A stretch of 64,000 nucleotides of DNA, taken from contig NZ_CP151943.1 in assembly GCF_038592905.1 (NCBI RefSeq), positions 5,096,501 through 5,160,500 of the forward strand. Direction: 5' to 3'. The position numbers and the translations under genes are program-made. Numbering within the stretch: position 1 is the first letter of the stretch; every line of letters begins with the position of its first letter. Below are positions 1 to 8,800 of the stretch, piece after piece. Origin of the DNA: Neobacillus sp. FSL H8-0543 (GTDB lineage: Bacteria; Bacillota; Bacilli; Bacillales; Cytobacillaceae). The notes below the pieces were generated by a model, which saw only the letters and a list, made by a program, of their open reading frames with translations, was not told the origin of the DNA and ran no database searches.

Positions 1-49
1 GTTTCAAGAGGTAAAAGCAGCTGCAGCCTGGTACCGTAAACAATTCTAA
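1..49 (+). CDS. 3' end of an unidentified gene (partial)
   Basis: An open frame enters from the left edge and ends at TAA 47-49, with a last stretch reading FQEVKAAAAWYRKQF. This looks like an ordinary alpha-helical protein C-terminus, but 15 residues are too few to name a family. The gene is separated from preT by more than 900 bases holding a repeat array, so it is probably a different transcription unit. The missing N-carbamoyl-beta-alanine amidohydrolase could lie upstream, but nothing here shows that this is it. Confidence 0.45.
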   Translation, partial: FQEVKAAAAWYRKQF

Positions 50-63
50 ATCGGAAAAATTAA

Positions 64-533
64 CTTCTCTATTGGACAAAGCCCTTCGAGGACACTCAAG
101 GAAATGTCCAATAGAGAAGCTTTTAAAAACAAAGCCCAACAAGGAAGTTGTTGAAATGTCTTTAATAAGTCCTCTTAAAGACAAAACCCACCAAGGAAAC
201 GAATGAAATGTCTTTAATAAGCCCTCTTAAAGACAAAACCCACCAAGGAAACGAATGAAATGTCTTTAATAAGCTCTCTTAAAGACAAAACCCACCAAGG
301 AAACGAATGAAATGTCTTTAATAAGCCCTCTTAAAGACAAAACCCACCAAGGAAACGAATGAAATGTCTTTAATAAGCCCTCTTAAAGACAAAACCCACC
401 AAGGAAACGGATGTAATGTCTTTAATAAACCCCCTTAAAGACAAAAACCCAACAAGGAATTCAGAGAATGTCTTTATGAAAGAAGCTAATAGACAATACC
501 CCAGAGGACACACAAAGAATTGTCCAATAGGAA
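64..533. repeat. 52-bp tandem hairpin repeat array (array 1)
   Basis: About nine head-to-tail units. The middle ones (near 172, 224, 276, 328, 380) are almost identical and exactly 52 bp apart. Each unit has an inverted repeat of the type CTTAAAGACA / TGTCTTTAATAAG around a loop containing AAACCCACCAAGGAAACG. The first unit (64-119) has a different but perfectly paired 15-bp stem, CTTCTCTATTGGACA / TGTCCAATAGAGAAG, and the last (about 486-533) uses TAATAGACA / TGTCCAATA. Stem sequences change while pairing is kept. No coding potential was seen. A second array with the same period lies at 22248-22580. Confidence 0.9.
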
Positions 534-804
534 TCCTCAGACAGCAGATTTTAATAGTACTATTTCAAATTAATCATCCCCCTTAAAGAAACCCCCTTAA
601 TAAGGTACAAATCCCCCCTATTCGTCAACTTTTTTTCTAATGTCGAAAAAAACCATGTTAGATTATCCCTCCATTTTACAAAATATTCTGTTTCATTGTG
701 GTAAGTTTGAAAAAGACTCAAAAAATTGTACAAGATCCACATATTCTTAATAACTCACCCAAGAAGGATTATATGTTACATAGTGGGCAGTTCATCGCCT
801 GCAT

Positions 805-852
805 TATTTTACAGATTGTATAATGCTATGAATTTTTCTCGCCTGTAAAATA
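805..852. promoter_or_regulatory. Inverted repeat flanking a -10 box upstream of preT
   Basis: Perfect 10-bp arms TATTTTACAG (805-814) and CTGTAAAATA (843-852) flank TATAAT at 819-824. No good -35 box sits 16-18 bases upstream, which fits an activator-dependent promoter, for example one using the PucR-type regulator encoded at 7053. A small palindrome GCAGAATTATCTGC follows at 864-877 or so. AAGGAGG near 892-898 has no well-placed start codon. Between 534 and 804 I see nothing recognisable. The operator role is an inference. Confidence 0.4.
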
Positions 853-966
853 GAAATAAGATGCAGAATTATCTGCTATTTTAAAGTAGTTAAGGAGGTA
901 GGGTACATAGTTAACTTTTACTAGTAATGAAAAATGGATTTGTATTTTGGAAAAGGGGGGTTCTTT

Positions 967-2328
967 TTGGAAAAAATCCAACGCATTTCATTTACCGATA
1001 TTATGAAGAATTTTCAAGAGGTTGAACCAGCACTTACCAATCAAGAGGCCTTGGAGGAATCCAATCGATGCCTATATTGTTACGACGCCCCATGTATTCA
1101 AGCCTGTCCAACGGGAATAGATATCCCCACCTTTATTAAAAAAATTGCCTCAGGAAATTTATTAGGCTCTGCGAAAACAATTATGTCTTCGAACCCAGTT
1201 GGTGCCAGTTGCGCCCGCGTATGCCCGACAGAAGAACTTTGTGAGGGAGCCTGTGTCTTAAACCATTCAACCAAACCAATCCCAATTGGTAATCTCCAAA
1301 GATATGCAACAGATTGGGCGATAAAAAATGAACAGACACTTTTTCAACCGGGAACCCCTAACGGGAAGAAAGTTGCGGTAATTGGCGGAGGTCCTGCTGG
1401 ATTATCAGCAGCAAGAGAATTAGCCAGATTTGGCTATGAGGTAACGATCTATGAGGCGGCCGAGAAGGCTGGTGGCCTAAATACCTATGGAATAGTTTCC
1501 TTTCGTCTGCCGCAGTATATTTCCTACTGGGAAGTGGCACAGGTTGAAAAGCTTAATGTCACGATTAAAACAAACACATTGGTTGGAAGAGATGTTTCTA
1601 TTGAATACTTAACAGAGCACTTTGATCGGATTGTACTTGCCGTTGGCATGTCAGAGGTTCCAAACTTAGGGATTGAGGGAGAGGAACTGGCGGGTGTTTA
1701 CGATGCGATTGAATTTGTAAAAGAAACAAAAAGCGGTCAATTTTCGAACGATTTTATCGGGAAGCGTGCAGTTGTAATCGGTGCTGGAAATACCGCAATT
1801 GATGGTGCAACCTGTTCTGTTCGTTTAGGGGCAGAAAATGTAAAAATTTTATACCGGAGAACAGAAGAAGAAATGACGGCGTATGACTTTGAGTATGAAT
1901 TTGCAAAACAAGATGGCGTTGAGTTTCGGTGGTTAACTTCTCCAAAGAGAATTATCGGAGATAAAAACGGTAAGGTAACGGGGATTGAATGTCTCAAAAT
2001 GAAACTGGGTGAACCTGATAAAGATGGACGCAGGAAACCAGAGGTGATTGAAGGCTCGGAATACACCCTTCCAGTTGATGCTGTGATCAAAGCGATTGGG
2101 CAAACGAGGCATCTTGAACTAATTGAGGCAATTGGGCTTCATCATGAAAGTGGAGTAGTCCAAGTTAATCAAGAAAACTATCAAACTTCTAATCCCAAAA
2201 TATTTGCTTGCGGCGATGTTGTATTTGGCAAAGGAAAAGGCGACGCAATGGTTGTTACTGCGGCACAGCAAGGAAAGCTAGCTGCCTATAGCATTCATAA
2301 ACAATTCACTGCCGTAGAAACCGTATAA
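967..2328 (+). CDS. preT: NAD(P)-dependent dihydropyrimidine dehydrogenase, subunit PreT
   Basis: Electron-input subunit of the bacterial dihydropyrimidine dehydrogenase, passing electrons from NAD(P)H through FAD and Fe-S clusters to PreA for reduction of uracil and thymine. The GltD-like architecture is visible: N-terminal cysteine clusters (CLYCYDAPCIQACP, then SCARVCPTEELCEGAC), an FAD-binding GGGPAGLSAA motif and an NAD(P)-binding GAGNTAIDGA motif. I start it at TTG 967, giving 453 residues, because AAAAGGGGGG lies at the right distance; an ATG at 934 is in frame but has no ribosome site near it. preA follows after 82 bases holding a possible CcpA site. Identification is secure; the start is less so. 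Confidence 0.9.
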   Translation: MEKIQRISFTDIMKNFQEVEPALTNQEALEESNRCLYCYDAPCIQACPTGIDIPTFIKKIASGNLLGSAKTIMSSNPVGASCARVCPTEELCEGACVLNHSTKPIPIGNLQRYATDWAIKNEQTLFQPGTPNGKKVAVIGGGPAGLSAARELARFGYEVTIYEAAEKAGGLNTYGIVSFRLPQYISYWEVAQVEKLNVTIKTNTLVGRDVSIEYLTEHFDRIVLAVGMSEVPNLGIEGEELAGVYDAIEFVKETKSGQFSNDFIGKRAVVIGAGNTAIDGATCSVRLGAENVKILYRRTEEEMTAYDFEYEFAKQDGVEFRWLTSPKRIIGDKNGKVTGIECLKMKLGEPDKDGRRKPEVIEGSEYTLPVDAVIKAIGQTRHLELIEAIGLHHESGVVQVNQENYQTSNPKIFACGDVVFGKGKGDAMVVTAAQQGKLAAYSIHKQFTAVETV

Positions 2329-2361
2329 AGTTTTTAGTGAATTTACAGGCGGATAATAATA

Positions 2362-2376
2362 ATGTAAGCGTTTACT
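2362..2376 (+). promoter_or_regulatory. Candidate cre (CcpA) site between preT and preA
   Basis: ATGTAAGCGTTTACT fits the degenerate consensus WTGNAANCGNWNNCW at every fixed position and is nearly palindromic. It lies 34 bases before the preA ribosome site, where a bound CcpA could act as a roadblock to transcription coming from preT. Carbon-catabolite control of pyrimidine breakdown is plausible but inferred. Confidence 0.5.
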
Positions 2377-2410
2377 AAAAAATTTAAAATAACAAAGGGG
2401 AGAAGTAGAG

Positions 2411-3697
2411 ATGGCTGATTTATCTATCAATCTTGCAGGAATAAAATCTCCTAACCCATTCTGGCTGGCCTCTGCACCTCCTACCAATTCAGGATACCAG
2501 GTTCAGAGAGCATTTGAAGCTGGTTGGGGTGGGGCAGTGTGGAAGACTCTAGGCGATCCGATTTTGAATGTTTCGTCGCGGTTTGCGGCAGTCAGTTTTA
2601 ACGGACAAAGGGTGGCAGGCTTTAACAATATTGAATTGATAACCGATCGACCTTTAGATGTAAATCTTAAAGAAATATATGAAACGAAAAAACGGTTTCC
2701 AAACCATGCGATTATTGCCTCATTAATGGTGGAACCAAAGCAGGAAAAGTGGCATGAAATTGTTAAGCGGGTGGAGGATGTTGGTGTTGACGGGCTCGAG
2801 CTGAATTTTGGCTGCCCACATGGAATGGCTGAGCGGGGAATGGGTTCTGCTTCGGGGCAAGTACCTGCGCTTGTTGAACGCCAAACCTTTTGGGTAAAAG
2901 AAGTGGCCAAAACACCTGTGATTGTAAAATTAACGCCAAACATAACCGATATCACAGCAACCGCCGAAGCTGCATGTAATGGCGGAGCAGATGCTATAAG
3001 TATGATTAATACTATTAATAGTTTGATGGGAGTCGACCTTGACTCCTGGAATACAATTCCGCATGTGGCAGGGAAAGGGGCACATGGGGGATATTGCGGG
3101 CCTGCTGTGAAGCCAATTGCCTTAAATATGGTAGCAGAATGTGCCAGACATGCGAATATCAATGTTCCAATCTCTGGTATTGGTGGCATCTCAAACTGGC
3201 AGGATGCGGTTGAATTTATGCTTATGGGTGCAACTGGAGTACAAATCTGTACCGCTGCGATGCATCATGGCTTCCGGATTGTCGAGGATATGATTGATGG
3301 CCTTAATAATTATTTAGATGCAAAGGGAATCTCTGCTGTTTCGGATATTATCGGTAAATCTGTTCAGAGATATTCGGACTGGGGCAATCTCGATCTTAAC
3401 TATAATATTGTGGCAAAAATCAATACGGATGTATGTATCAATTGTAATAAGTGTCATATCGCCTGTGAGGATACCTCCCACCAATGTATTGATATGCTGA
3501 CTGACAAGAATGGGAAGGGTTATCTGAAAGTACGGGAAGAAGATTGTGTGGGCTGTAACTTATGTTCCATCGTCTGTCCGGTGGATGGCGCGATTGATAT
3601 GGTTGAAGCTGCCAGAGAGCTGGCACCAATGACCTGGAACGAACGTCAAGCAGCACTAAGCGTGGCTACAGAATGTAAAGCAGATAGCATCAAATAA
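2411..3697 (+). CDS. preA: NAD(P)-dependent dihydropyrimidine dehydrogenase, catalytic subunit PreA
   Basis: Reduces uracil and thymine to the 5,6-dihydropyrimidines. The protein (428 aa) has a dihydroorotate-dehydrogenase-like FMN barrel (SGIGGISNWQDAVEFMLMGA near residues 254-273) followed by a ferredoxin-type tail with two 4Fe-4S motifs, at C342/C345/C348/C352 and C379/C382/C385/C389. In the active-site loop, around residues 135-150 (GCPHG...ERGMGSASGQ), serine 148 stands where mammalian DPD has its catalytic cysteine; E. coli PreA as I recall it also lacks that cysteine, so this is probably a normal bacterial variant. The ribosome site AAAGGGGAGAAG precedes ATG 2411. It works with PreT upstream and dihydropyrimidinase downstream (16-base gap). 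Confidence 0.93.
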   Translation: MADLSINLAGIKSPNPFWLASAPPTNSGYQVQRAFEAGWGGAVWKTLGDPILNVSSRFAAVSFNGQRVAGFNNIELITDRPLDVNLKEIYETKKRFPNHAIIASLMVEPKQEKWHEIVKRVEDVGVDGLELNFGCPHGMAERGMGSASGQVPALVERQTFWVKEVAKTPVIVKLTPNITDITATAEAACNGGADAISMINTINSLMGVDLDSWNTIPHVAGKGAHGGYCGPAVKPIALNMVAECARHANINVPISGIGGISNWQDAVEFMLMGATGVQICTAAMHHGFRIVEDMIDGLNNYLDAKGISAVSDIIGKSVQRYSDWGNLDLNYNIVAKINTDVCINCNKCHIACEDTSHQCIDMLTDKNGKGYLKVREEDCVGCNLCSIVCPVDGAIDMVEAARELAPMTWNERQAALSVATECKADSIK

Positions 3698-3713
3698 TGA
3701 AGGAGATGATCTT

Positions 3714-5132
3714 TTGAAGAAACTGATTAAGAATGGAACGATTGTGACCGCTTCCGACACGTATCAAGCAGAAATTTTGATTGAAGATGGAAAAGTGACG
3801 CAGATTGGCACAAATCTATCAGCGGCAGGTGCAGAGGTTATCGATGCTAATGGCTGCTTAGTTATTCCAGGCGGCATCGACCCGCACACCCATTTGGATA
3901 TGCCTTTTGGCGGAACGGTGACGAGGGATGATTTTGAGACAGGAACGATGGCAGCGGCTTTTGGCGGTACTACGACCGTTATTGATTTTTGTTTAACCAA
4001 TAAAGGCGAACCGTTAAAGAATGCGATTAAAACCTGGCATGATAAATCAAAGGAAAAAGCTGTCATTGACTATGGTTTCCACTTAATGATTGCAGAGATA
4101 AATGAAGCTGTCTTAAATGAGCTCCCATATGTGATTAACGAGGAAGGAATAACTTCATTTAAAGTATTTATGGCCTACAAGAATGTCTTTCAGGCCGATG
4201 ATGAAACCCTTTTCCGCACGCTCATTTCGGCAAAGGAACATGGTGCCTTAGTGATGGTCCATGCAGAAAATGGCGATGTGATTGATTACTTAACGAAAAA
4301 AGCACTGGCTGAGGGCAATACAGACCCGATTTATCATGCATTAACAAGACCAGCGGAGCTGGAAGGGGAAGCAACAGGCCGGGCGGCAAAGTTAACAGGA
4401 CTAGCAAACTCACAATTATATGTTGTACATGTATCCTGTGCCGATGCGGTTGAAAAAATTACCGAGGCACGAAGCAAGGGGTTTGATGTCTGGGGAGAAA
4501 CCTGTCCGCAATATTTAGTCCTCGATCAAACCTATCTAGAAAGACCAAATTTTGAAGGGGCAAAATATGTTTGGTCACCGCCATTAAGAGAAAAATGGAA
4601 TCAGAAAGTACTTTGGAATGCCTTAAAAAGCGGTCAGCTGCAAACGATTGGATCTGATCAATGCTCGTTCGATTTTAAGGGACAAAAGGATTTAGGGCGG
4701 GATGATTTTACTAAGATTCCAAATGGCGGACCGATCATCGAGGACCGGCTATCGATGCTTTTCTCAGAAGGGGTGAAAAAAGGACGAATCAGCTTGAATC
4801 AGTTTGTTGACCTTACCTCCACTCGCAGCGCTAAATTATTCGGTCTATTCCCACAGAAGGGTACGATTGCAGTCGGATCTGATGCCGACATTGTTATTTT
4901 TGATCCTAGTGTCGAACGTGTCATATCTGCTGAAACCCATCATATGGCCGTCGATTACAATGCCTTTGAAGGGATGAAAGTAACCGGTGAGCCTGTTTCC
5001 GTCTTATCACGCGGAGAATTTGTTGTTCGTGATAAGAAATTTGTAGGGAAACCCGGCACTGGTCAATACTTAAAACGGGCAAAATACAGCAAGAATCCGT
5101 CATTAACCCAAAGTGAAACCTTATCCATTTAA
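3714..5132 (+). CDS. hydA: Dihydropyrimidinase (D-hydantoinase type)
   Basis: Opens the ring of dihydrouracil or dihydrothymine to N-carbamoyl-beta-alanine or its methyl analogue. The 472-aa amidohydrolase shows all binuclear zinc ligands expected of the family: H58 and H60 in DPHTHLD, the lysine to be carboxylated at K150 (SFKVFMAYK), H183 (VHAENGD), H239 (VVHVS) and D315 (GSDQCSFDF). The start is TTG 3714, placed seven bases after AAGGAGATG. It is cotranscribed with preTA by spacing. Substrate assignment rests on the PreTA context; the same fold also acts on 5-substituted hydantoins. Confidence 0.92.
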   Translation: MKKLIKNGTIVTASDTYQAEILIEDGKVTQIGTNLSAAGAEVIDANGCLVIPGGIDPHTHLDMPFGGTVTRDDFETGTMAAAFGGTTTVIDFCLTNKGEPLKNAIKTWHDKSKEKAVIDYGFHLMIAEINEAVLNELPYVINEEGITSFKVFMAYKNVFQADDETLFRTLISAKEHGALVMVHAENGDVIDYLTKKALAEGNTDPIYHALTRPAELEGEATGRAAKLTGLANSQLYVVHVSCADAVEKITEARSKGFDVWGETCPQYLVLDQTYLERPNFEGAKYVWSPPLREKWNQKVLWNALKSGQLQTIGSDQCSFDFKGQKDLGRDDFTKIPNGGPIIEDRLSMLFSEGVKKGRISLNQFVDLTSTRSAKLFGLFPQKGTIAVGSDADIVIFDPSVERVISAETHHMAVDYNAFEGMKVTGEPVSVLSRGEFVVRDKKFVGKPGTGQYLKRAKYSKNPSLTQSETLSI

Positions 5133-5270
5133 TATTTGCTGCAAAGTACACAATTTCATAATTGAACAACTCCTGCCAAGCAATTCCGTTTTGAAAAGCT
5201 TTACTGCTGTCGGTTATTTGGATTTTGGAAAATAAATTCTATTTAATTAAACCGAAAAAGGAGTGTTCAT

Positions 5271-6737
5271 ATGAAAAAAAGCCATTTAAAGTCTTCTGAT
5301 TTGTTGCCGATTCAACAAAAGGATAGGAAAATCTCTTCGTTAGGATTTTCGTTCATGTGGGTCGGGATGGTGGTAGTACTTGCGACATTTGCCATCGGTG
5401 GTGCGGGGGTCATTTCCTTACCGCTGCCGATGGTCATCCTAGCAACGGTAATTGGCTGTTTAGCCATTGGATTTTTCATCTCATTGATTGCCGATATTGG
5501 AATTGAACATGGCTTATCCTTTCCAGTCTATATGAGGGCACCGTTTGGCACGATTGGTACCCATATTCCTTCAGTTACACGTGGTATTACTGCATCCATG
5601 TGGTTCGGTGTAAATACTTACTTTGGATCAACAGCAATGAATGGAATCTTAAATATGTTATTTGGATTTGATAATTGGTTTATTTGTTACCTCATCTTTG
5701 CCGCCGTTCAATTGATTAATACGTCATTAGGGATCAAGTCAATTGAACGGTTTGCCGATTTAGCCGCTCCGATAATCATCTTAATTTCGGTTTGGATGTA
5801 TATTTCCTTATCTGATACGGCTCAAGCTGCGGGAAGAGATGTATGGAGTTGGGTAGAATCCCCAGTTACTGGCGGTGCGGCATTTACGGCCTTTTTAGTG
5901 GTCATTTTCAGTAATATGGGCTTTTGGGCGACTCTGGGTGCCGACATTCCTAGCATTTCGCGATTTATTAAAGCACCATTAAACGAAAAGAACTGGTTTA
6001 AACGAAATAAGGGTTCCTTAATTGGCAATATGGTTGCCATGCCCTTAACCCAGACCTTTATGATTATTATTGGTGCTGTCGCCTATACGGCGGTATTGAA
6101 TGCAGATCCAATTGTTGCTCTACAAGGGTCAGCAAATGGATTTGTCCTTGGAGTGTTATTGTTGATGATTGTCTTAGCACAATGGTCTACCAATACAGCG
6201 GCAAATGTCGTGCCAGCTGCAACCATTTTCTCAAATGTAGGCGGACCAAGGTTTCCATTTTGGGCAGGGGTAATTACAGCAGGGATCGTCGGTACTGTCG
6301 TACAACCATGGCAATTGTTTGATATTATCATCCAGGTTTTACTCTTTGTCGGTGGTATTTTAGCGGCGATTGTCGGTATACTTTTTGCGGATTATTATTT
6401 AATACGTAAAAGACGTGTAAATGTACTAGACCTATACGAAGACAACGGTCAATTTAGATACATGGGCGGGATTAACCTAGCAGGTTTTATTGCCTGGATT
6501 ATTGGCGGTGCTGCCTCTTACTTCGTGCCAGAATATGGCTTTTTAGTAGGGTTTATCATTGGTGCGGGACTCTATTATGTTCTCGCAAAGTATTGGTGGT
6601 TTAATAAATATCCGCAGGCTGAAATAGAAAATCCTAGTGATGAAAAGTATTTAGGTATTTCCGTTGGCCGTGACTGGATTATTGAAGAAGAAAGTGAAAC
6701 AGTTTTTGAGGATGCTTCCAATACGATAAAAGTATAA
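5271..6737 (+). CDS. NCS1-family nucleobase permease
   Basis: A 488-aa integral membrane protein of the nucleobase:cation symporter-1 family (uracil, cytosine, allantoin, hydantoin, thiamine permeases). Around a dozen hydrophobic segments are apparent, and the N-terminal region (SFPVYMRAPFGTIGTHIPS, then MWFGVN) is typical of the family. It starts at ATG 5271 after AAAAAGGAG. Sitting between the dihydropyrimidinase and the PucR-type regulator, it most likely imports uracil or thymine, or dihydropyrimidines/hydantoins; the sequence does not settle which. The 138 bases before it show no terminator, so it may be read from preT as well as from its own promoter. Confidence 0.85.
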   Translation: MKKSHLKSSDLLPIQQKDRKISSLGFSFMWVGMVVVLATFAIGGAGVISLPLPMVILATVIGCLAIGFFISLIADIGIEHGLSFPVYMRAPFGTIGTHIPSVTRGITASMWFGVNTYFGSTAMNGILNMLFGFDNWFICYLIFAAVQLINTSLGIKSIERFADLAAPIIILISVWMYISLSDTAQAAGRDVWSWVESPVTGGAAFTAFLVVIFSNMGFWATLGADIPSISRFIKAPLNEKNWFKRNKGSLIGNMVAMPLTQTFMIIIGAVAYTAVLNADPIVALQGSANGFVLGVLLLMIVLAQWSTNTAANVVPAATIFSNVGGPRFPFWAGVITAGIVGTVVQPWQLFDIIIQVLLFVGGILAAIVGILFADYYLIRKRRVNVLDLYEDNGQFRYMGGINLAGFIAWIIGGAASYFVPEYGFLVGFIIGAGLYYVLAKYWWFNKYPQAEIENPSDEKYLGISVGRDWIIEEESETVFEDASNTIKV

Positions 6738-6754
6738 TAGACAGGAGGGTACGA

Positions 6755-6973
6755 ATGTCTGATTATCAGCAATATCTTAATGAAAGAGATAAAATTGACT
6801 TTTTTATACAAAAGGGCTACCGCTTTAATAGTATCCTTGAACACCTAGATGGTGCCACAATTGAATTTGTTCACACTGAAAATAATGAAAAAGAGACACT
6901 GACTGTCGGAACAGCAAATGGAAGAAAATATTTTTCTAGCTTACTAGTGAATCAGAATCTCGGAGTAAAGTAG
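6755..6973 (+). CDS. Small protein of unknown function in the pyrimidine cluster
   Basis: A 72-residue acidic protein without signal peptide or membrane segment. It has a good ribosome site (CAGGAGGGTACGA) and begins 17 bases after the permease stop, so it is very probably translated as the last gene of this operon; a strong terminator follows it. The sequence reads as a small alpha/beta fold with an N-terminal helix (YQQYLNERDKIDFFIQKGY) and beta-like strands in the second half. I do not recognise the family. Position suggests a role with the permease or the ring-opening enzymes, without direct evidence. Confidence 0.7.
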   Translation: MSDYQQYLNERDKIDFFIQKGYRFNSILEHLDGATIEFVHTENNEKETLTVGTANGRKYFSSLLVNQNLGVK

Positions 6974-6988
6974 TTTTTTAAATGGTTA

Positions 6989-7020
6989 AAAAAGGATTGG
7001 TTTACACGCCAATCCTTTTT
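6989..7020 (+). terminator. Rho-independent terminator after the permease operon
   Basis: AAAAAGGATTGG and CCAATCCTTTTT form a 12-bp stem with an 8-base loop, ending in T residues. It closes the preT-to-6973 transcription unit. Confidence 0.85.
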
Positions 7021-7052
7021 CAAAATCATGTATTTTACAAGGGAGCTAAAAA

Positions 7053-8678
7053 ATGAAAGAACTTTTACAATTAAAGGTTGCTGATATATTAAACAGAAAT
7101 CATTTTGATAAAGCTGTCGTTATTGCTGGTGCTGAGGGGCTCAAGCGGATTGTCAAATGGGTTCATATTGTCGAGGTAACCAATATTCGTAATCTCTTAA
7201 ACGGAAATGAGCTCATCTTATCGACTGGAGTAGCTTGGAAGGATAAGGAGGATTTATTCATTTCCATGATTGAGCAATTAATTGAACATCAGGCTGCCGG
7301 ACTTTGTCTTGAGATGGGAACTTATATGTCAAAAATTCCTGAAGAAGTGATAATGATAGCCAATCAACATCAGTTTCCAATTATTGTCTTCCAGAAGGAG
7401 GTCCCTTTTGTTGATATCACGCAGGATATTCACTCCTTAATTATTAACAGGCAATACCAGAAAATTACCGAGCTGGAAAACTATTCGCAAAGCTTAAACA
7501 AGCAGCTTCTAACGATTGAATCCTATGAAGATATCCTGCAATTTATCTTTTCCGCATTGGAAGTGCAAATCATCTTCCGTTTAAAGGATCAGGAATATGA
7601 ATTCACACCGGAAATAAGTCCTTCGGAACAAAACATCATCCTGGAGCGGCTGGAGAAAGCAAAAGTAGAAAAAAATGATCACTTTGCACTTTCACCCATC
7701 CACTTGTTTGGCGCTGAGTATGCTGAATTAACGATTTATTCACGGGAGATTGCGATTAGTGAATTTGATCTTTTGATCCTGGATCGAACCTCAACGGCAT
7801 TAGCCCAACATTTATTAAGAGATTTATATGTAGAGGAAAAAAAGAGAGTGGAAGAGTTTGAATGGCTTCACGGCTGGTTTGATGGAGAACATTCTCTCGA
7901 CAGTATTATTGAATACTTAAGTGAATACGGGATTAAAACGAAAATCACTGAGGCTGTCGTTTTACTTACGAAGTTAATGTCGTTTAAAGGGAAGTCTAAC
8001 CAAGATGTTACCTATATAAAACTATTATTCCGGTCTGTTCTCGAACAGCAAGGTTTTGCAGTTTTTTCCGTCGAGAAGAGGAATGAAATTATTTTCATCT
8101 TATTAAACCAGCGTTCGAAAAAGAGTATGAAGGACCGAATGATAAAAGCAATTGAAGAGATAAAGGCCTCGACATTTATGAGGAATAAAAGTTCATCCAA
8201 AACTCTCATTGCTGCTGGTAAGTTTATTGATCAATTAACGGATGTACATAAAAGCTATCAAACAGCAAAGGAAACGCTGCGCATCCAACAAGAAATGTCA
8301 AAGAAGGAAACCTATCATTTTTACGAAGATTTACATTTATATCGTCTCATTTCACAAATGAGTAGGCATATGGATTTACAAGAACTTGTCATTGAGTACC
8401 TTCAGCCGTTGATTGAAAATGACCAGAAGTATAATGGCAAGCTGTTAGAGACATTGAAGATGTATTTAGAGTGTAACGGATCAAAACAAGAAACAGCGAA
8501 CAAGCTTTTTATTGTCAGGCAAACTCTTTATCATCGGCTCCAAAAAATTGAAAACCTGCTCGGTAAAGATTTTATGGAGCATGAAAAACGGGTAGCACTT
8601 GAATTTATCCTCCTGATAACAGATTATTCCTCACCCGCTTTAATCAGGCAGGAATATAAGGTAAGTGTAAAAGAATAA
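7053..8678 (+). CDS. PucR-family transcriptional activator
   Basis: A 541-aa regulator with the N-terminal PucR-type ligand domain (LQLKVADILNRNHFDKAVVIAGAEG onwards, with the NGNELILSTG segment near residue 50), a central GGDEF-like/linker region and a C-terminal helix-turn-helix of the PucR type (GSKQETANKLFIVRQTLYHR, about residues 475-495). Family members such as B. subtilis PucR and PutR-like proteins usually activate nitrogen-compound catabolism. Lying between two blocks of pyrimidine-degradation genes on the same strand, it most likely senses a pyrimidine catabolite and activates both. A ribosome site (GGGAGC) precedes ATG 7053. Confidence 0.88.
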   Translation: MKELLQLKVADILNRNHFDKAVVIAGAEGLKRIVKWVHIVEVTNIRNLLNGNELILSTGVAWKDKEDLFISMIEQLIEHQAAGLCLEMGTYMSKIPEEVIMIANQHQFPIIVFQKEVPFVDITQDIHSLIINRQYQKITELENYSQSLNKQLLTIESYEDILQFIFSALEVQIIFRLKDQEYEFTPEISPSEQNIILERLEKAKVEKNDHFALSPIHLFGAEYAELTIYSREIAISEFDLLILDRTSTALAQHLLRDLYVEEKKRVEEFEWLHGWFDGEHSLDSIIEYLSEYGIKTKITEAVVLLTKLMSFKGKSNQDVTYIKLLFRSVLEQQGFAVFSVEKRNEIIFILLNQRSKKSMKDRMIKAIEEIKASTFMRNKSSSKTLIAAGKFIDQLTDVHKSYQTAKETLRIQQEMSKKETYHFYEDLHLYRLISQMSRHMDLQELVIEYLQPLIENDQKYNGKLLETLKMYLECNGSKQETANKLFIVRQTLYHRLQKIENLLGKDFMEHEKRVALEFILLITDYSSPALIRQEYKVSVKE

Positions 8679-8704
8679 TTAATCATGTTCATCCTGTGGA
8701 GGAA

Positions 8705-8728
8705 ATACCGCCAGTCATTTTACGGTAT
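8705..8728. promoter_or_regulatory. Short inverted repeat before the semialdehyde dehydrogenase gene
   Basis: ATACCG (8705-8710) and CGGTAT (8723-8728) are 12 bases apart in the 122-base gap between the regulator and the dehydrogenase gene. It could be a regulator site or a weak hairpin; there is no T tract to make it a terminator. Confidence 0.25.
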
Positions 8729-8800
8729 GTCTAATGAAAGCCTTTTAAAAATAAACGATAATTAATATATCTAGATTTATGAGAATAGGGAGGTCAAAAG

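Noticed and set aside
64..533. CRISPR array
   Set aside because: Units follow each other without unique spacers, each is a hairpin of 52 bp, and no cas genes are present. The same holds for 22248-22580.
1737..2090. Reverse-strand open frames inside preT, preA and other enzyme genes
   Set aside because: They are antisense shadows of strongly supported genes, lack ribosome sites and show no family features.
2503..3189. 228-codon antisense frame in preA
   Set aside because: Its composition mirrors the codon pattern of preA on the other strand, and preA is certain from its Fe-S and FMN motifs.
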